Source of the DNA: Prostheceraeus crozeri
Taxonomy: Eukaryota; Platyhelminthes; Polycladida; Euryleptidae
DNA length: 64,000 bases
Direction: 5' to 3'
Assembly: GCA_907163375.1 (NCBI GenBank)
Contig: CAJQUW010005239.1
Location: 1 to 64,000 of the forward strand
The notes under the pieces were generated by a model, which did no database searches, had not been told where the DNA came from, and saw nothing but the letters and a program-made list of their open reading frames with translations. Made by a program: the position numbers and the translations under genes. Positions 43,624 through 55,400 of the stretch are shown piece by piece (the stretch's first letter is position 1; each line of letters starts with the position of its first letter).

Positions 43624-45332
43624 CAGTTAAGTTCGCATAAATACGGTCTTGCGTAATACGGTTATTTGTATAATACAGTGAAATGATCTAGTCCCGAACG
43701 CATTGCTATTAAAATAAATAGCGCAGGGAGTAGAACGCCTGGCTTCAAAATCCGCGGAAATCCCAAATACCCACTTTTTCATACTACTTATATTCATCGA
43801 TATTTCATAATCTAATTTTGGCAAAGTAATTTTCTAAAGTATGAGTTCCTCAATAGAAAAAAAACAAAATTTAAATGCGACTTTTAATTTCTTAGCTTTA
43901 AAAGCACATTCACAGACAGCTACGGAAGTTTCTATACATGCGAATCAGTGAAAACATTACAGATACATGTAGAATAGAAGCAGTTGGTATTGTTCATGAA
44001 CATGTACATGGTACGTGTAGCTTCTAATCTGGGATCGAATTTTTATTTTTTCACATAATTTGACATTTTTCGGAAATTTAAATACTTTGCTGTTGAAACT
44101 TTTGTAAGTTTCGCAAAACAACTTACAGTCATAAAAATCCTAGAAAAATTTTCTGCAAAGGAAAAGTGAGACTTTACGAATTCACACTCAAATGACCCAA
44201 GCTATACACTATATGAATTACGAGTATATACTTGCAAAACGGAAAGTTTTTTAATTGACACCTAACAATTTTCGGGTATCCCTACTCCTGTATTTTCTTA
44301 TTCCATATTTGCACGAAATATGAGAATGACCATTTCCCTCACCAAATACGCGGAACCGTTCTACTCCACGATAGCAGCAATATCGTCTATTAAGGTTTCT
44401 TCTAATGCGGTTTTCGTCTAATAAGGTAGACTATTTATAGTCATGAGTCAATAGATGTCGTCTATTACAGTCAAACATTCAAATATGCGCAGAGAGAAGC
44501 CGAGAAGACAAAATTAGGACCTTGTCATGAGGAACATTGTCTTTGCATGCAATTGAAGGGGACGGATGTATAAGGGATAAGCCACATTTTTTCAAAAACA
44601 GAGATGTATCACCCCATACGCTAGTATGATGATAGATCTGGATGCTTCTTTTGAGCGAGTTAGACGATGATTTGAGGTTTCCTCATATGGTTTCCACAAA
44701 GTGCATATGGGGATAGGCCACAAAGTTCAGCATGAATAAAGGAATAAGCCAGAAGGTCCAACGCAAGAAATGGACAATCAGATCGTCGTGCAATGTTTGG
44801 ATAAAGCATGGTGAAAGATAAAAAGTTCTAAAGCATTACCCATGTCTTCCTTCCAACAGGCCACACAATCATTTATGTGATCGAGACTTCGGCCACATGA
44901 AAGAATCAAGCCGAAGAAGAGAACATTCACATTGATTGCTCTCCGAAATGGGCCGCAAGGATATCTTCCGACAAAAGGTTTCAAGAACAGACGTTGACAC
45001 AATACTTCAAGAAGATTTCTGACCTTCCAATGAAGCGAGCAACGAAAACATGGGATTTTCGAAGTACAGGATCACCAATTTGACGATGAACCTCCGGGAG
45101 AGTTGTTGCTCAAGGTCTCCCTCAGTGAAATTTTTCATGGGGTAATGATCGGAACAAATAGGATTAACAGATTATTTCAAATAGGTACTTTGCAGTGCTA
45201 TGTGACCCACTCGAATCAAACATAGCGTTAACTGTATTTCAGTTCAATTGCAATTCAGTAATTTTTGCTAGTTTACCTAATACAGTGGAAAACCATCAGT
45301 CCCGGGAGAACTGTATTAAGCGAACTTAACTG
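43624..45332. mobile_element. Tigger/pogo-like element, decayed
   Basis: The left end is CAGTTAAGTTCGCATAAATA (43,624), preceded by TA. The right end is ATTAAGCGAACTTAACTG (ending 45,332), its inverted partner. CAGT ends with CGCATAA-type motifs and a TA target are typical of pogo/Tigger; the right flank is CA, so that TA is lost. Inside, no intact transposase is readable. A minus-strand frame at 45,002-44,778 is unrecognised. Confidence 0.5.
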
Positions 45333-48024
45333 CATTTAATTTCATTTTGAAGAGCTGCATTCAAAACACATTTTCTGGTTTGGATCAAGTTCATCGTGCC
45401 AGTGCGCATGAAGGTGTTTCAAAAGCGGACACGCAAACAGGCAAGTCGAGATGATTTAGAGGTCTTCATGAGCATTGGAAGCGAATGGAAGGTTGCAGAA
45501 AAATTCGAAAAGTAGCAATTTCATCATATAAAAATGTTCATTCGACTGAATTGCTTGCCGGCAATTTCTCCCATCACACAAAAAGAAGCTTTGACCTTGA
45601 AGTTCATGAAACATGGTAACATAGTAATCGTGAGAGGGCGCAGAAAGAGGGGATGACCACCACTCGTCGACACGGAGATCCTTCCTGGAAACAAGAAGTT
45701 AGTTACGCACTTCTAGGTCAAAGGCATCATTGTTATTGCCGGAGATAACGGTTGGCGGAAGATTTGGGTCGGTGAAGCATCTGGGATTGGGTGCTATGGC
45801 TTCTCGCCCGTGGATCAATAATTGAATTGACTGTTTTTTTAAAATTCAATTGGCAGTCTAAGTTCAAAACTATTTTCTCCAAGCCATGAATGCCTCTTCA
45901 GAAATGAATTTTTCATGACGTAGCTACGGGAAGCTAGAAGACCTCGAGCTTTGTCACCCAAAAACCTCTCTATTTTTCTTTATAAAAACTGAGGAAAAAG
46001 CTATATCTGTAGATACGAGATGGCAGCTGTCAGCATGAATCGTTTCAGGTTATGTAGGAGAACTGGCAGACCATTTGAACAGTTTGATCTGTTCGTCGTG
46101 AAGTAGGCCTATGTGAAACAAATGGCTCCTTCTGAAGAAAAATTTCATAGGTAGTTCCTCTAGAGAGGCAAAAAGGCATCGAGAAAGTACAAATTTAGTC
46201 GAGTCAATTGATTAATGAAGAATAAGAAATTGATGATTACCCCCTTCCTTTCTCTACCATCATTCGGTTGCAAGGGATGCTTTTATTTCGAAAATTCGAT
46301 CTGACTTCCCAATTTTACATTGCTTGGTATATAATTTCGACATTTTCATCATAATTATTAGCAAGATTGACATGCACATCAAGAGTCGAATAAAATGCGC
46401 ACTTGACCCCGAAAATCAGGAAGCTCTTCTTATAATTTTAACATATCAGGAGACTTTTGTCATCATATCAGATAATCTTTTCTGATTTTCTTAATTTTCA
46501 ACTCGAATCAGAAACAGACTCACTACCCCTTACCCTCCTGGAATTGCTATGGATTTTTGTCCGAATCTGGAGACCCGACCAAAATGGCTCCAAAAAGCCG
46601 AAAAATCTCATGCCAGTTCGCTCAGCTCTTTACTGCTCACTTGGTAAGAAGGCATATTTATGTTAATGTGCTTGTCGAATTTTCGGTAGATAAGGTAACT
46701 GAGTTTTCGAACATATTTAGCATCTTATTATAAATCCTATACTTCACATTGTCAATCATTATTGTTTATTATTCTGTCTGTCATCATTCTTTTAGGTCAG
46801 TCTATAAGATAAGGCAACATGCTAAATGATGACAAATTGATCACTTGAGCGTTCCTCGTATACGAATTCTATTGCTATACGTTTATTAACGATTCTGCTT
46901 GAATTATCAAGTCATTAGGACTTCAGACCCTTGTCAGGTAAGCAGACAATTCCAGTCTTGTGAATTATTAATAACTTTTTTAATATTAAGATACTCGTAA
47001 TTTGGGTTGGTATTAAGAGGTTTTCTTTGCAGTAATAATTTATTTATTTATGGCTAATTAACTATTTTTTTTCAACTACCTAAATACGATTTTGTGATAT
47101 TATACTACGTGTGCGCGTTTTCTAGACAATTCCCTTCATTGTTATTTAACTATACATTTACACTTGAAGAATTATTGAGCTGCTACAAAATAGGCGAAGT
47201 AGACTTTTTATTTCTGACATGTTTAACTAGCATTTGAAGGTATTCCTGCAAAAGACGCTGGTGACTTCCTTACGCATCAACCACACCGCCTTTATTCTTG
47301 CTAAGATCTCGCTATCTGCGCTACATCTTCATCCTGCAATTCGGATCCAACAGGGTTCTTTTCAACGTGCAACTGAACACACTTTGTGCATTTCTAAATT
47401 CAGATGTGCAGTTGTTTTCCTTGATTTGAGCAGTTGAAAAATTGTAGTCAGGGAAATAGGTAAATTAAAAACATAGCAGATAGTGGAGTGGATGTCAAGA
47501 TATGAACGACAATAACATAACTTACGTTTTAGTAAACAAATATTAAGACATGACTATTTGTCGAACATTAAAAAGAATGACCTTTATTGCTTAAATATTA
47601 ATTCCAAGGTGCACATTTGGAGAGATCTGCTCACCCTTAAGCAGCTACATCAGTGTGCCATTATTTTTGTCTCAGGGGTGAGCCGCCATATTTGGATCTG
47701 TGACACATTTTGTCACATCTTGATATTCGAGATTTGTCACGCACCGATGGGTGCAAATGTCGCATTTTGTCACAAGTTTATTGACATAAAAGTCACATTT
47801 CGTCACATGCTGATGAAAACACATTGCAAAAATTTGAAACAGCCCAGTGCGCAGAAGATTGGCGGCTGTCGATTTTGGTTTGAAGGCTGATTTTTTTAAG
47901 TAGAGCATTTGACGTACTATTCGTGATATATATCAAACAAGGATTTAACGGGACAAAATCGAGAAAAATCGCTAATTTATTAATTGTTACTACTTATTAT
48001 TATTTATATAGTTCCGTATGGGTG
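45333..48024. other. no recognised gene
   Basis: The plus-strand stretch 45,400-45,830 has broken protein-like frames (VFQKRTRKQASRDD, GRRKRG) that might be a decayed transposase, too poor to assign. At 47,690-47,810 the word TTTTGTCACA recurs five times. Otherwise featureless and AT-rich. Confidence 0.35.
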
Positions 48025-48127
48025 GTCTCCGTGGCACAGTGGCTAAGTGCTTGGCCTAGCGATCTTTCGGTCCAGAGGTCGAGCCCCGAAAGTGCCATTG
48101 GAAGTGGTGAGGAAGAGCATCCGGACT
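48025..48127 (+). mobile_element. tRNA-derived SINE, copy 2
   Basis: The A box TGGCACAGTGG fits the consensus and the B box AGGTCGAGCCC is one step off GGTTCGANNCC. The body GAGGAAGAGCATCCGGACTA is shared with the SINE at 7,412-7,530, although the tRNA heads differ. It lies about 220 bp from the LTR element. Confidence 0.7.
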
Positions 48128-48345
48128 AATGATCACAAATCTCCAGATAAAAGGCTGACCATGTTAAACCATTATTTCATTTCCCATGCAGAATTACCAT
48201 TGAAGGTGTACAACATCTATCCCGAGATTTGGGGAAATAACGAAACAGACCATGGGTAAAACCGGGACGCATCTAACTTCGTTTGAAGTGAAAAAATGCA
48301 CTCAAACCTTGTAGTCTTATTACAATTGATTCATTTTTAGTCTAG

Positions 48346-48350
48346 AGTTC
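48346..48350. repeat. 5-bp target duplication AGTTC, left
   Basis: AGTTC immediately precedes the left LTR and is repeated immediately after the right LTR at 52,427-52,431. This fixes the element borders exactly. Confidence 0.95.
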
Positions 48351-48619
48351 TGTACCCAAAATAAAAGTCAGACACGTTCAATTCGACCACTTTCTTTCAA
48401 CGCCAATTTTAGTGTGTCACAAACAATCCTACAAGCCCCACAAATACACAGAGGCAAAGCAGCAAGCTCATAAACATTACATTGACAAGACTGGCAATGA
48501 CAGACTGTCAGACACATGATACTCTGCAAACGTTTACCGCTCACTAACAAAAACATGCAACACAACACCCGGGTGAATCTGAGAAACTTAATAGACAATA
48601 AATAGTACACGAAGCCACA
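48351..48619 (-). repeat. 3' LTR of the LTR retrotransposon
   Basis: 269 bp, TG...CA on the minus strand. It differs from the other LTR at three transitions (near 48,491, 48,527 and 48,575), about 1.1 percent. The purine tract GCGGGGGA adjoins it on the interior side, as expected for a plus-strand DNA primer site. Confidence 0.95.
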
Positions 48620-48650
48620 TCCCCCGCAGATCTTAAGATCTCAAAAGTAA

Positions 48651-48990
48651 CTAAATGTCTAAAGAGTCATACCGCCAAGGAAGAGCGGAAACACGTGCAG
48701 AATGGCGAGGCTGATTGTCCGAGCTGCTGATAACATTATCTGAGACAGAATCACTGTTAGAGTTCACTGCAGGTATAGGGCGAATATCTCCAATGTGTCG
48801 ATGAACTCCATCAACTTCAACGGCCACTCGTGAAGTTACTGCTGCAACCCGGCCACGTGTCCATGTAGTTGTGCAATCCGGGCGACTAGGTTTGACAAAC
48901 ACCACATCTCCGACGCGGTAATCAACCAAGGGGATGCTTTCTCCATTCAAGATTCTTGATTCACGTAATGGGCAGCGGGGGGATCGACCA
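48651..48990 (-). pseudogene. C-terminal integrase module (GPY/F-like)
   Basis: The frame contains DYRVGDVVFVKPSRP, then WTRGRVAAV and VEVDGVHRHIGDIRPIP, the small barrel-like module found at the end of gypsy-type integrases. It is in a different frame from the integrase core; the shift lies near 49,005. It continues the same polyprotein. Confidence 0.75.
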
Positions 48991-49580
48991 AAGAAGTGTG
49001 ATAAGGAATGCCGCCAGAATCCATGGGAAGAAAATTGTAATAAAACACCATTTTCCTTACGTCCTCATGCGATCGAGCGGCCATACGCTTTACAGTCCGA
49101 TGATGTCGTTCAACGATCGCGTTTCCGGACGGCCTATGGGCTGAGCGATATAGCATGTCCACTTTCCACTGTTCACACACAGCTGTCAGCTCTCTCGACC
49201 TGAAACTCAGGGCGCTGTCAAGGAGAATTTCATGAGGTACTCCAAACTCACGAAACACTTCTGTTACTTTAGCAGATATCGTAGACGCCTCTTCATTGGA
49301 AATTAATTTCCATATGGCGTAACGACTAGGTCCACACTCGATGAATGTCAGATAGCGTTTTCCACCGTAGTGTGTGACATCAATCGCGATCCGACCCCAG
49401 ACTCCTTCAACAGACAAAGTTCCACGCTCCCATCGTACCGGTGAAGGGTCAATTGAAGAACATGGGGTACATTCAGATATCACAGTTCTCACCTCGTCTC
49501 GGGTTGGGGTTAGGTCAGGATCCGCACAGTTTATAAGATGTATCGTCTTTTCAATGCCGCAGTGAGTAATGTTATGAATC
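48947..49580 (-). pseudogene. integrase (zinc-binding and catalytic domains)
   Basis: The minus-strand reading has an HHCC zinc motif (HNITHCGIEKTIHL ... CTPC) near 49,575-49,460, then the DDE core: WGRIAIDVTHYGG, HEILLDSALSFRS and NAIVERHHRTVKRM. Integrase joins the DNA copy to host DNA. Its frame differs from that of the RT (shift near 49,580), and it runs into a stop at 48,947 after a second shift near 49,005. This part is therefore not expressed as is. Confidence 0.85.
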
Positions 49581-50873
49581 TGTCGTATCTTCTCTTGTCA
49601 TGCCAGTATCCCCATCAACAAAAGCACTGGCGACGAAAACAGGTTCTTTCTTCAACCATCGCTTAGGAACTCGCGTCAGTCGGTCTGCTGGATTTTTGTT
49701 TGTTGGGACAAGAATTGGATCAAGCTTGAGGTTACACTCTTCAATAATGTCGGATAAGATTGACAGTCTTCTGCGGACCAACACCTCACTTAGTCCTCGT
49801 GTCTTCACACGGTGATCATCGAAGATTATAGATCTCAGCCAGTTGAAAACAGTATTTGAGTCAGTCACCACTTCAAGTTGCTTAATATTCCACGACATAG
49901 CTAAGTTAACTTTCAAAACGGCGTCAAGCTCCGCAAGATTTATATGAGCCACATCATCGGGCTTCCGCAGCCAGCAATTGTCTTCCACAACACAGTCATT
50001 TATCTGCAGACTGACACCGACGGCCAAGCTGCTGGCATCGCAGTACACTCGGCCAGTGCCACAGTCAGGAATGTACCATACACCTTTCACAGGATCGGAA
50101 TTGGAAACTTGCTGCCAGATCTCACAAACTTTATGACGGACATCGTCAGTTATGACCGAATCCCAATCAGCATCACTAGACAACCGTTTTACATAGCTGC
50201 ATGCAGGTCGAAGCCATGAAGCAACCGGAAAATGACCGATAAGTTTTCCGCAAAAACTGAAAACATCGCGCTTAGTCATTACATCGGTCGGTGCCTGTAA
50301 TACGTTGTCACGCTTCCAAAAGAATGCTCCGTTGGACTCGTAGATGGAGAGTCCTAAAACTCTCGACCCACTCAACGTCTCAGGGGGCTTACACTCCAAC
50401 CCGTATTGCCTTAGCAGTTCAACAACCCGATCGACGCTAACGACGTCTTCATTCACGATGATATCATCGACGTAAGAGTCAGATCCACTTTGAACCTCAG
50501 GATCAGAGGAAAGTACTTTATTCACAATGGCCGACATGATCTTTGGCGACACGTTCAATCCGAAGCCCAGTCGTGTCAGTGCATAACGCCGACCATTGTA
50601 CTCTACAATCTGATACTTCCACAAGTCTTTGTGAACGTGAACTTGTAGATACGCATTGCGCAGATCAACAATGCTAAGAGATGTACCAAGCCGACGCCAC
50701 TTACGAATTTTTTCGCCACACACCTAACTTTGGCCCGTATGACTTGATACGAAGGAATTCAACTCTCGAAAGTCGAGAGCCGGGCGCACTTTGTCCTTGT
50801 TCGTCTGAACAACGGCCATCAACGGTATCAAACCACCACTGTAAGTGCCACTGTATTCCTGCAGCCAACCTTA
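49572..50873 (-). pseudogene. reverse transcriptase and RNase H
   Basis: RT landmarks: LMAVVQTNKDKVRPALDF just after the upstream stop, LSIVDLRNAYLQVHVH, LTRLGFGLNVSPKIM and SYVDDI (catalytic YxDD). RNase H landmarks: VYCDASSLAVGV, INLAELDAV and VVTDSNTVFNW, with the acidic residues in place. Two in-frame stops break it: TAA at 50,873-50,871 and TAG at about 50,726-50,724. The flanking amino acids remain in the same frame, so these are simple nonsense changes. A shift at the 3' end leads into integrase. Confidence 0.88.
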
Positions 50874-51461
50874 TTCGATCCATCGCTCCACTTCTTGCGA
50901 GAAAGCAGTTTCCACATCATCGGCCATGGCGTATTGGGACACTTTGTTCTTAAGGACAGGGTATCGATCAGCGTCATTCCATCTCCATGATACAGTCCAA
51001 GCCTCTTCTCTGAACACCGCTTCGAAGTCCTTATCAACAACTCTGACCTCGGGCGCACTAGCGACGGCAGCAACATTCGGGAACTCTACCCCTCTTCCAT
51101 CTGCAGATACCAAAACACCACCAAGGATACTGATAGCGTCCATTTCGAGTAGCATATCGAATCCAGCCACCACGTCAGATACGAGACACGACAGGCGAAT
51201 CGAACGACCATTCACATAAACCGCACAGTCAAGTGATCGCTCACATAGGACCACATCGCCGTTCATCATCATCACACTGTTTTTCTGCGACATCACTCCA
51301 CTTCCAACGATAGTCTTTGACACAATTGATCTTGAACATCCTGCATCGATTAGAGCTGTCGCAGGACGATTGTTCACAGTAACAGTCACAACAGGAAGTT
51401 GCGCACCACAACTGAGGAGACCACCTGCGCAACGATAGGTGCCTCCTCTTACTCGTTTTTT
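50874..51461 (-). pseudogene. pol N-terminus with aspartic protease
   Basis: It is entered from gag by -1 frameshifting at 51,461-51,455. The protease active site reads ATALIDAGCSRSIV: the usual DTG or DSG is DAG here, while the related element at the right of the window has DTG. The flap and second conserved block (GFDMLLEMDAISILGG) follow. Ends at the in-frame TAA at 50,871. Confidence 0.8.
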
Positions 51462-52144
51462 GTCAATAAAGGACAGGCAGCACGTAAATGTCCTTTCTGT
51501 TGACAGTTGAAACATGTCATTGTCTTCAATTTCTCAGGGCAATGCTTCACGAAGTGACTGATACCATTACAAAAGGAACACAATCTCACCATAGGCTTCG
51601 ACGTCTGTCCATGTTCTTTCGTACCTGAAGCGACGCAGTTGATTTCACTATGACACACTGTCATGATAGTTCTCGTTCTTTCCAGTGTCTCAGTCAAGGT
51701 CAGATCATCAATGGCAGATGATGATTTCAATTGTACTTTTATTTCTCGAGGTAATCCTGATACAAAGGCGCATTTCAACCAGTCTTCATTTTCAATCAGA
51801 GATATCAGCTTCCCCAAACGCCGTAGATCTGATAAATATACATCTGGTGCTTCACCAACAACACAGCGGCGCGACATAAACGATTCATATGTAGAGAAAG
51901 GACTCATCGAAAATGCTCTCAGCAACGCAGATCGTAGAAGTGCGTAGTCTCCCTTCGTCGCTCTCTCCAAACCATCGCACACCGAATACGCAGGCCCTGA
52001 CAGGAAGAGAGGTACAAAAGTCTCCAATTTCTTCACATTCTGCAATTCAGCAACCAATTCTACTTTGTTGATCCATTCGTTGAAGTCACTACTACCGTCA
52101 AACGCCGAAATGATGTCACTAAGTCGTAGTTGAGACCTTGCCAT
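51449..52144 (-). CDS. gag with two zinc knuckles
   Basis: Structural nucleocapsid protein of 231 residues, intact. The N-terminal part (SQLRLSDIISAFDGSSDF) is a retrotransposon-gag fold candidate. Near the end are two CX2CX4HX4C knuckles, CSFCNGISHFVKHC and CFNCQQKGHLRAAC, which bind RNA. The ATG at 52,144 lies only 13 bases after the 5' LTR, so the leader is almost absent. The stop is TAA at 51,451-51,449, just after a slippery heptamer. Confidence 0.9.
   Translation of the reverse strand: MARSQLRLSDIISAFDGSSDFNEWINKVELVAELQNVKKLETFVPLFLSGPAYSVCDGLERATKGDYALLRSALLRAFSMSPFSTYESFMSRRCVVGEAPDVYLSDLRRLGKLISLIENEDWLKCAFVSGLPREIKVQLKSSSAIDDLTLTETLERTRTIMTVCHSEINCVASGTKEHGQTSKPMVRLCSFCNGISHFVKHCPEKLKTMTCFNCQQKGHLRAACPLLTKNE
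51455..51461 (-). promoter_or_regulatory. -1 ribosomal frameshift site A AAA AAC
   Basis: The gag frame reads ACA AAA AAC GAG TAA, so the heptamer A AAA AAC is in the correct phase for simultaneous -1 slippage. It sits one codon before the gag stop, and the pol frame (CGA GTA AGA) continues from it. This is a canonical slippery sequence of retroelements. A downstream stimulatory structure was not assessed. Confidence 0.8.
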
Positions 52145-52157
52145 TGCCGTGATAGCT
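52140..52157 (-). promoter_or_regulatory. conserved post-LTR leader, candidate primer-binding site
   Basis: Directly after the 5' LTR the element reads AGCTATCACGGCAATGGC; the second LTR element has AGCTATCGCGGCAAAGGC at 61,246-61,263 (16 of 18 identical). It does not begin with TGG as a tRNA 3'-end site would. Its complement ends GATAGCT, as in the 5' part of many tRNAs before the D loop. Confidence 0.6.
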
Positions 52158-52426
52158 TGTACCCAAAATAAAAGTCAGACACGTTCAATTCGACCACTTT
52201 CTTTCAACGCCAATTTTAGTGTGTCACAAACAATCCTACAAGCCCCACAAATACACAGAGGCAAAGCAGCAAGCTCATAAACATTACATTGGCAAGACTG
52301 GCAATGACAGACTGTCAGACACATGATACTCTACAAACGTTTACCGCTCACTAACAAAAACATGCAACACAACACCCGGGCGAATCTGAGAAACTTAATA
52401 GACAATAAATAGTACACGAAGCCACA
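52158..52426 (-). repeat. 5' LTR of the LTR retrotransposon
   Basis: 269 bp, identical to the 3' LTR except for three transitions. It is followed on the flank side by the target duplication AGTTC (52,427-52,431). Confidence 0.95.
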
Positions 52427-52431
52427 AGTTC

Positions 52432-55400
52432 ATTTAAAAATTCATTACTTATAGCAAATATGATTGCATAATAAACACGTACTCGGAATATGTTTCACAA
52501 TGTGAATTCACAGACCATATTATTTCACAGAAAAGACGAAAACTTTGTTTTCAGTAAATAAATGCCACTCAGTTTTATAATGACGTCACGTTTTGTCACA
52601 TCGGCCCACTCCTGTTGTCTTGAGGCCAAAGTGATGCGTTGCGTTGCTACTGCCACTACTTTTGTGAATTGGGAATTGCAAAACTAATGTAAAAGTTAGT
52701 GATTTTTTAACTGTTAAAGAAACAGTTCGCAACATTTATGTCACATAGCATACGTATAAATAGCTAGGCTACTCTTCAAATATCTTACATTCATTATTCA
52801 TGCTCCAATGCCGTTTTTCTTTTGATTGACTTAACGAGCTCTTTTATAGAGTAAATGCATAGTACATGCACATCGTTAACATATTCTTAATAAAATTTAC
52901 CGGACAGCCGGTCTTCAAAATTCATGGCTGGGATACCATTTCATCGCATTAAAGTTACTTTTCTCATGCTAAATAACTTATTTCTGTTCAGATTTGATAG
53001 ATGATTTATTGAGATGATATATTCCTGAAACTTTCGTCCAGCTTATCTTGAAGATGAGGTCGATCAAATGTATTGCCTCAACTTTTAGAGCTGTTGATGA
53101 TATTCCAGTGAAAGGATTTAAATTTAACTGTCTCAATCTTAACTCTTTATCCTGCTAAATGAAACGGGACACCTGTCACTATGCCAAGTAGCGTCCTTTG
53201 CACACAACAGGCGAAAACAGAATTGATGATGAGGTCACTATGGACAGACCAATCATACGCTGCTGAGTGCTGGTGAGAAGGAGGTTACAGCCAGGCGTTA
53301 AAATGTGACATGAGACTGCGCGCGGAAGTAAAATTCACTTACTCATTGTCCGTCGACATTCGACTATCACCATGACGCAGTGCTGCGCCTTTAATTGCAA
53401 TATTTAATTTTAATTTTGACTTTTACTTTAAATTTAACTAAGTCTTGAAACTTACATAAACACTTTATCAAATTAGACGCCTTCGCTCGAGTTGCAACAT
53501 ATTTATGAGCAATATGGTTTACATAATACAGCATGGATAATAACATCTATTGAATGAGATTCAACTCTATATTTCGACATTTCAATTTATGAATAATGGA
53601 TGCAACTTGCATCCGTCACTCAAATCTGCTTCGGTTGAGAATGTCTAAGCTTGACGTAGTCGAGACAGGTCAACGAAAACACTGTCAGCGCAAACTCTGC
53701 ATGCATGTTGAAATACTTATTGGAGAGGTGTCGGAGATGACGTTATCTACTAATTTCAAGCATAGAGATAGCGGCCTAGATTATAACTCAACGCAACCAA
53801 CATCACAAACTAATGTTAATGATTCCAAAGGATGTGCATCCTCCTCTACAACATGCAACGGTCACAGCAGTCTCTCAAAGTTGACCTAATTTCAAGGATT
53901 TTACGAAATATAACCATCTCTACTAATTGATGCTTGACTATAAGAAGCACGCGGTCAAAATCCAGAATAAGACATGAAAGACAAGATCTGAAGGAAACGA
54001 AAGAACTGCGTGGCCGCTTCATGAGCCTTGCTAGGTCGAACAGAAAAATTGAACAAAGCAGGGAGTCGAAAACTATGAATTAAAACGCTGACTCCGCGAT
54101 CTTTGTTTGTCTCAAATGGTGCAATATTATCATGCTCTGATAAGGCTAAACTTGTTTATGCACTCCATAAGATGCCTCCAAAAGATGATCACCACCAAAA
54201 CAAACAATGCATGCCAACAACTAGATGCATGCCAATAATTGTCAAGAGATTGCTATAGTAGATGGGATGGTCCTATCACAAAAGTAGACTTACGGATCTC
54301 ACAACACACTTTCACGCGATTACAAATTAGTTGCTTTCGATACATACAAGGCTGACTCTGTGAAAGAGGAAGGAGAAGGATCCCGCGCAATGTCAAGTCC
54401 GAGATGAGACCAGCATTCGGCAAATCCAATTGAGTCGATTTCTGCCACGTAATCAAACAGAAGCAAAATTGGCAAAATACATGACTGAGAAAATCCGATA
54501 ACAAAAGAACAAAGATTCCCTCACGCTGATTATCAGATCAGCAGCTGGCCACATGAAAAGCAATAATGATGTGAGCCTTTTCCCTGACAGGAAACCATGA
54601 GGAAACAGATGCGTTAATGATATCTTTGGTAGTGTTTGCAGCAGAGAGAGAAACTCCGTGGATGCTCAAATAACTTTCTTTTCTCATGACACTGCTGTTC
54701 TGGCCTTGATCATAGCAAATTGTGATCGACTGCTAAAGAACACTTGCATCTCTGGCTGTCTAGATCAACTCTGAGAGACTGATGTGGCCGTTGCAGGTAT
54801 TAGAGGAGGATGGGAACTAAATTGCACTTCCATTTGGATCATTAACTTATTAGTTTGTGGATCACTAGTTTGTGGAGTTGGCATTTTTGAGTCGCTTCTT
54901 TGAGTCAATATCTTGGCCGCTATAGCTATGCTTAATTTTGATTGGATTGGTAGTTGATTGGATTAGATGCAATGATATTGAATTATTTTTTTATATTTAA
55001 CTGGAATATTCTCCAAGCGAGTTTTTGTAAAAGATTAGTCTCTAAGTGATATTGCGCTATCTCTTGGTTAACTGCTGTGTGAAGATTGGTTCTATTACCC
55101 TCTGTATTTCCGGAGTAATGGTTATGCTTGTACTTCATCAATTTTGCATTCTGACTTTGCTTGTTGTTTGTAGCCAGCCTTATATATTACTCAGAAAATT
55201 CTCTAAAGGAAGCAAAAGAAGAACATCTCAGTAATGACCGAAAAAATCAGCGAATCTGATGCTAGGAAAAATGCCTGCCATGAGGAAGCAGTGCATATCC
55301 GAAGTGCCAAATTTTGTAGTTGCAATTTTTTTGAAAAAACCCTGGGATCGAAGATGTTGAAATGTACGAGTAGACATCTGTTTTCTTAAATAAACCAGAT

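Larger units (their letters stand above)
48351..52426 (-). mobile_element. complete LTR retrotransposon (Ty3/gypsy-like)
   Basis: Two 269-bp LTRs (48,351-48,619 and 52,158-52,426) begin TGTGGCTTCG and end GGGTACA on the element's strand. AGTTC is duplicated at 48,346-48,350 and 52,427-52,431. The order on the minus strand is LTR, gag, protease, RT, RNase H, integrase, C-terminal module, purine-rich GCGGGGGA, LTR: the Ty3/gypsy (and BEL) domain order. The RT and RNase H style (YVDD, NPADRLTRVPKRW) and the GPY/F-like end lead me to gypsy-like; BEL/Pao is the alternative. The LTRs differ at three sites, so insertion is fairly young, yet pol has stops and shifts. Each domain is described separately. 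Confidence 0.92.

Noticed and set aside
45400..45830. Possible Tigger/pogo N-terminal domain on the plus strand
   Set aside because: Several stops and no diagnostic motif; it also lies outside the Tigger-like termini.
49374..51947. Plus-strand frames of 60-124 residues over the LTR element
   Set aside because: They are antisense to gag and pol and carry no independent motifs.
53596..53889. 97-residue open frame on the plus strand
   Set aside because: Ser/Thr/Asn-rich composition, no domain, no neighbouring exon signals.
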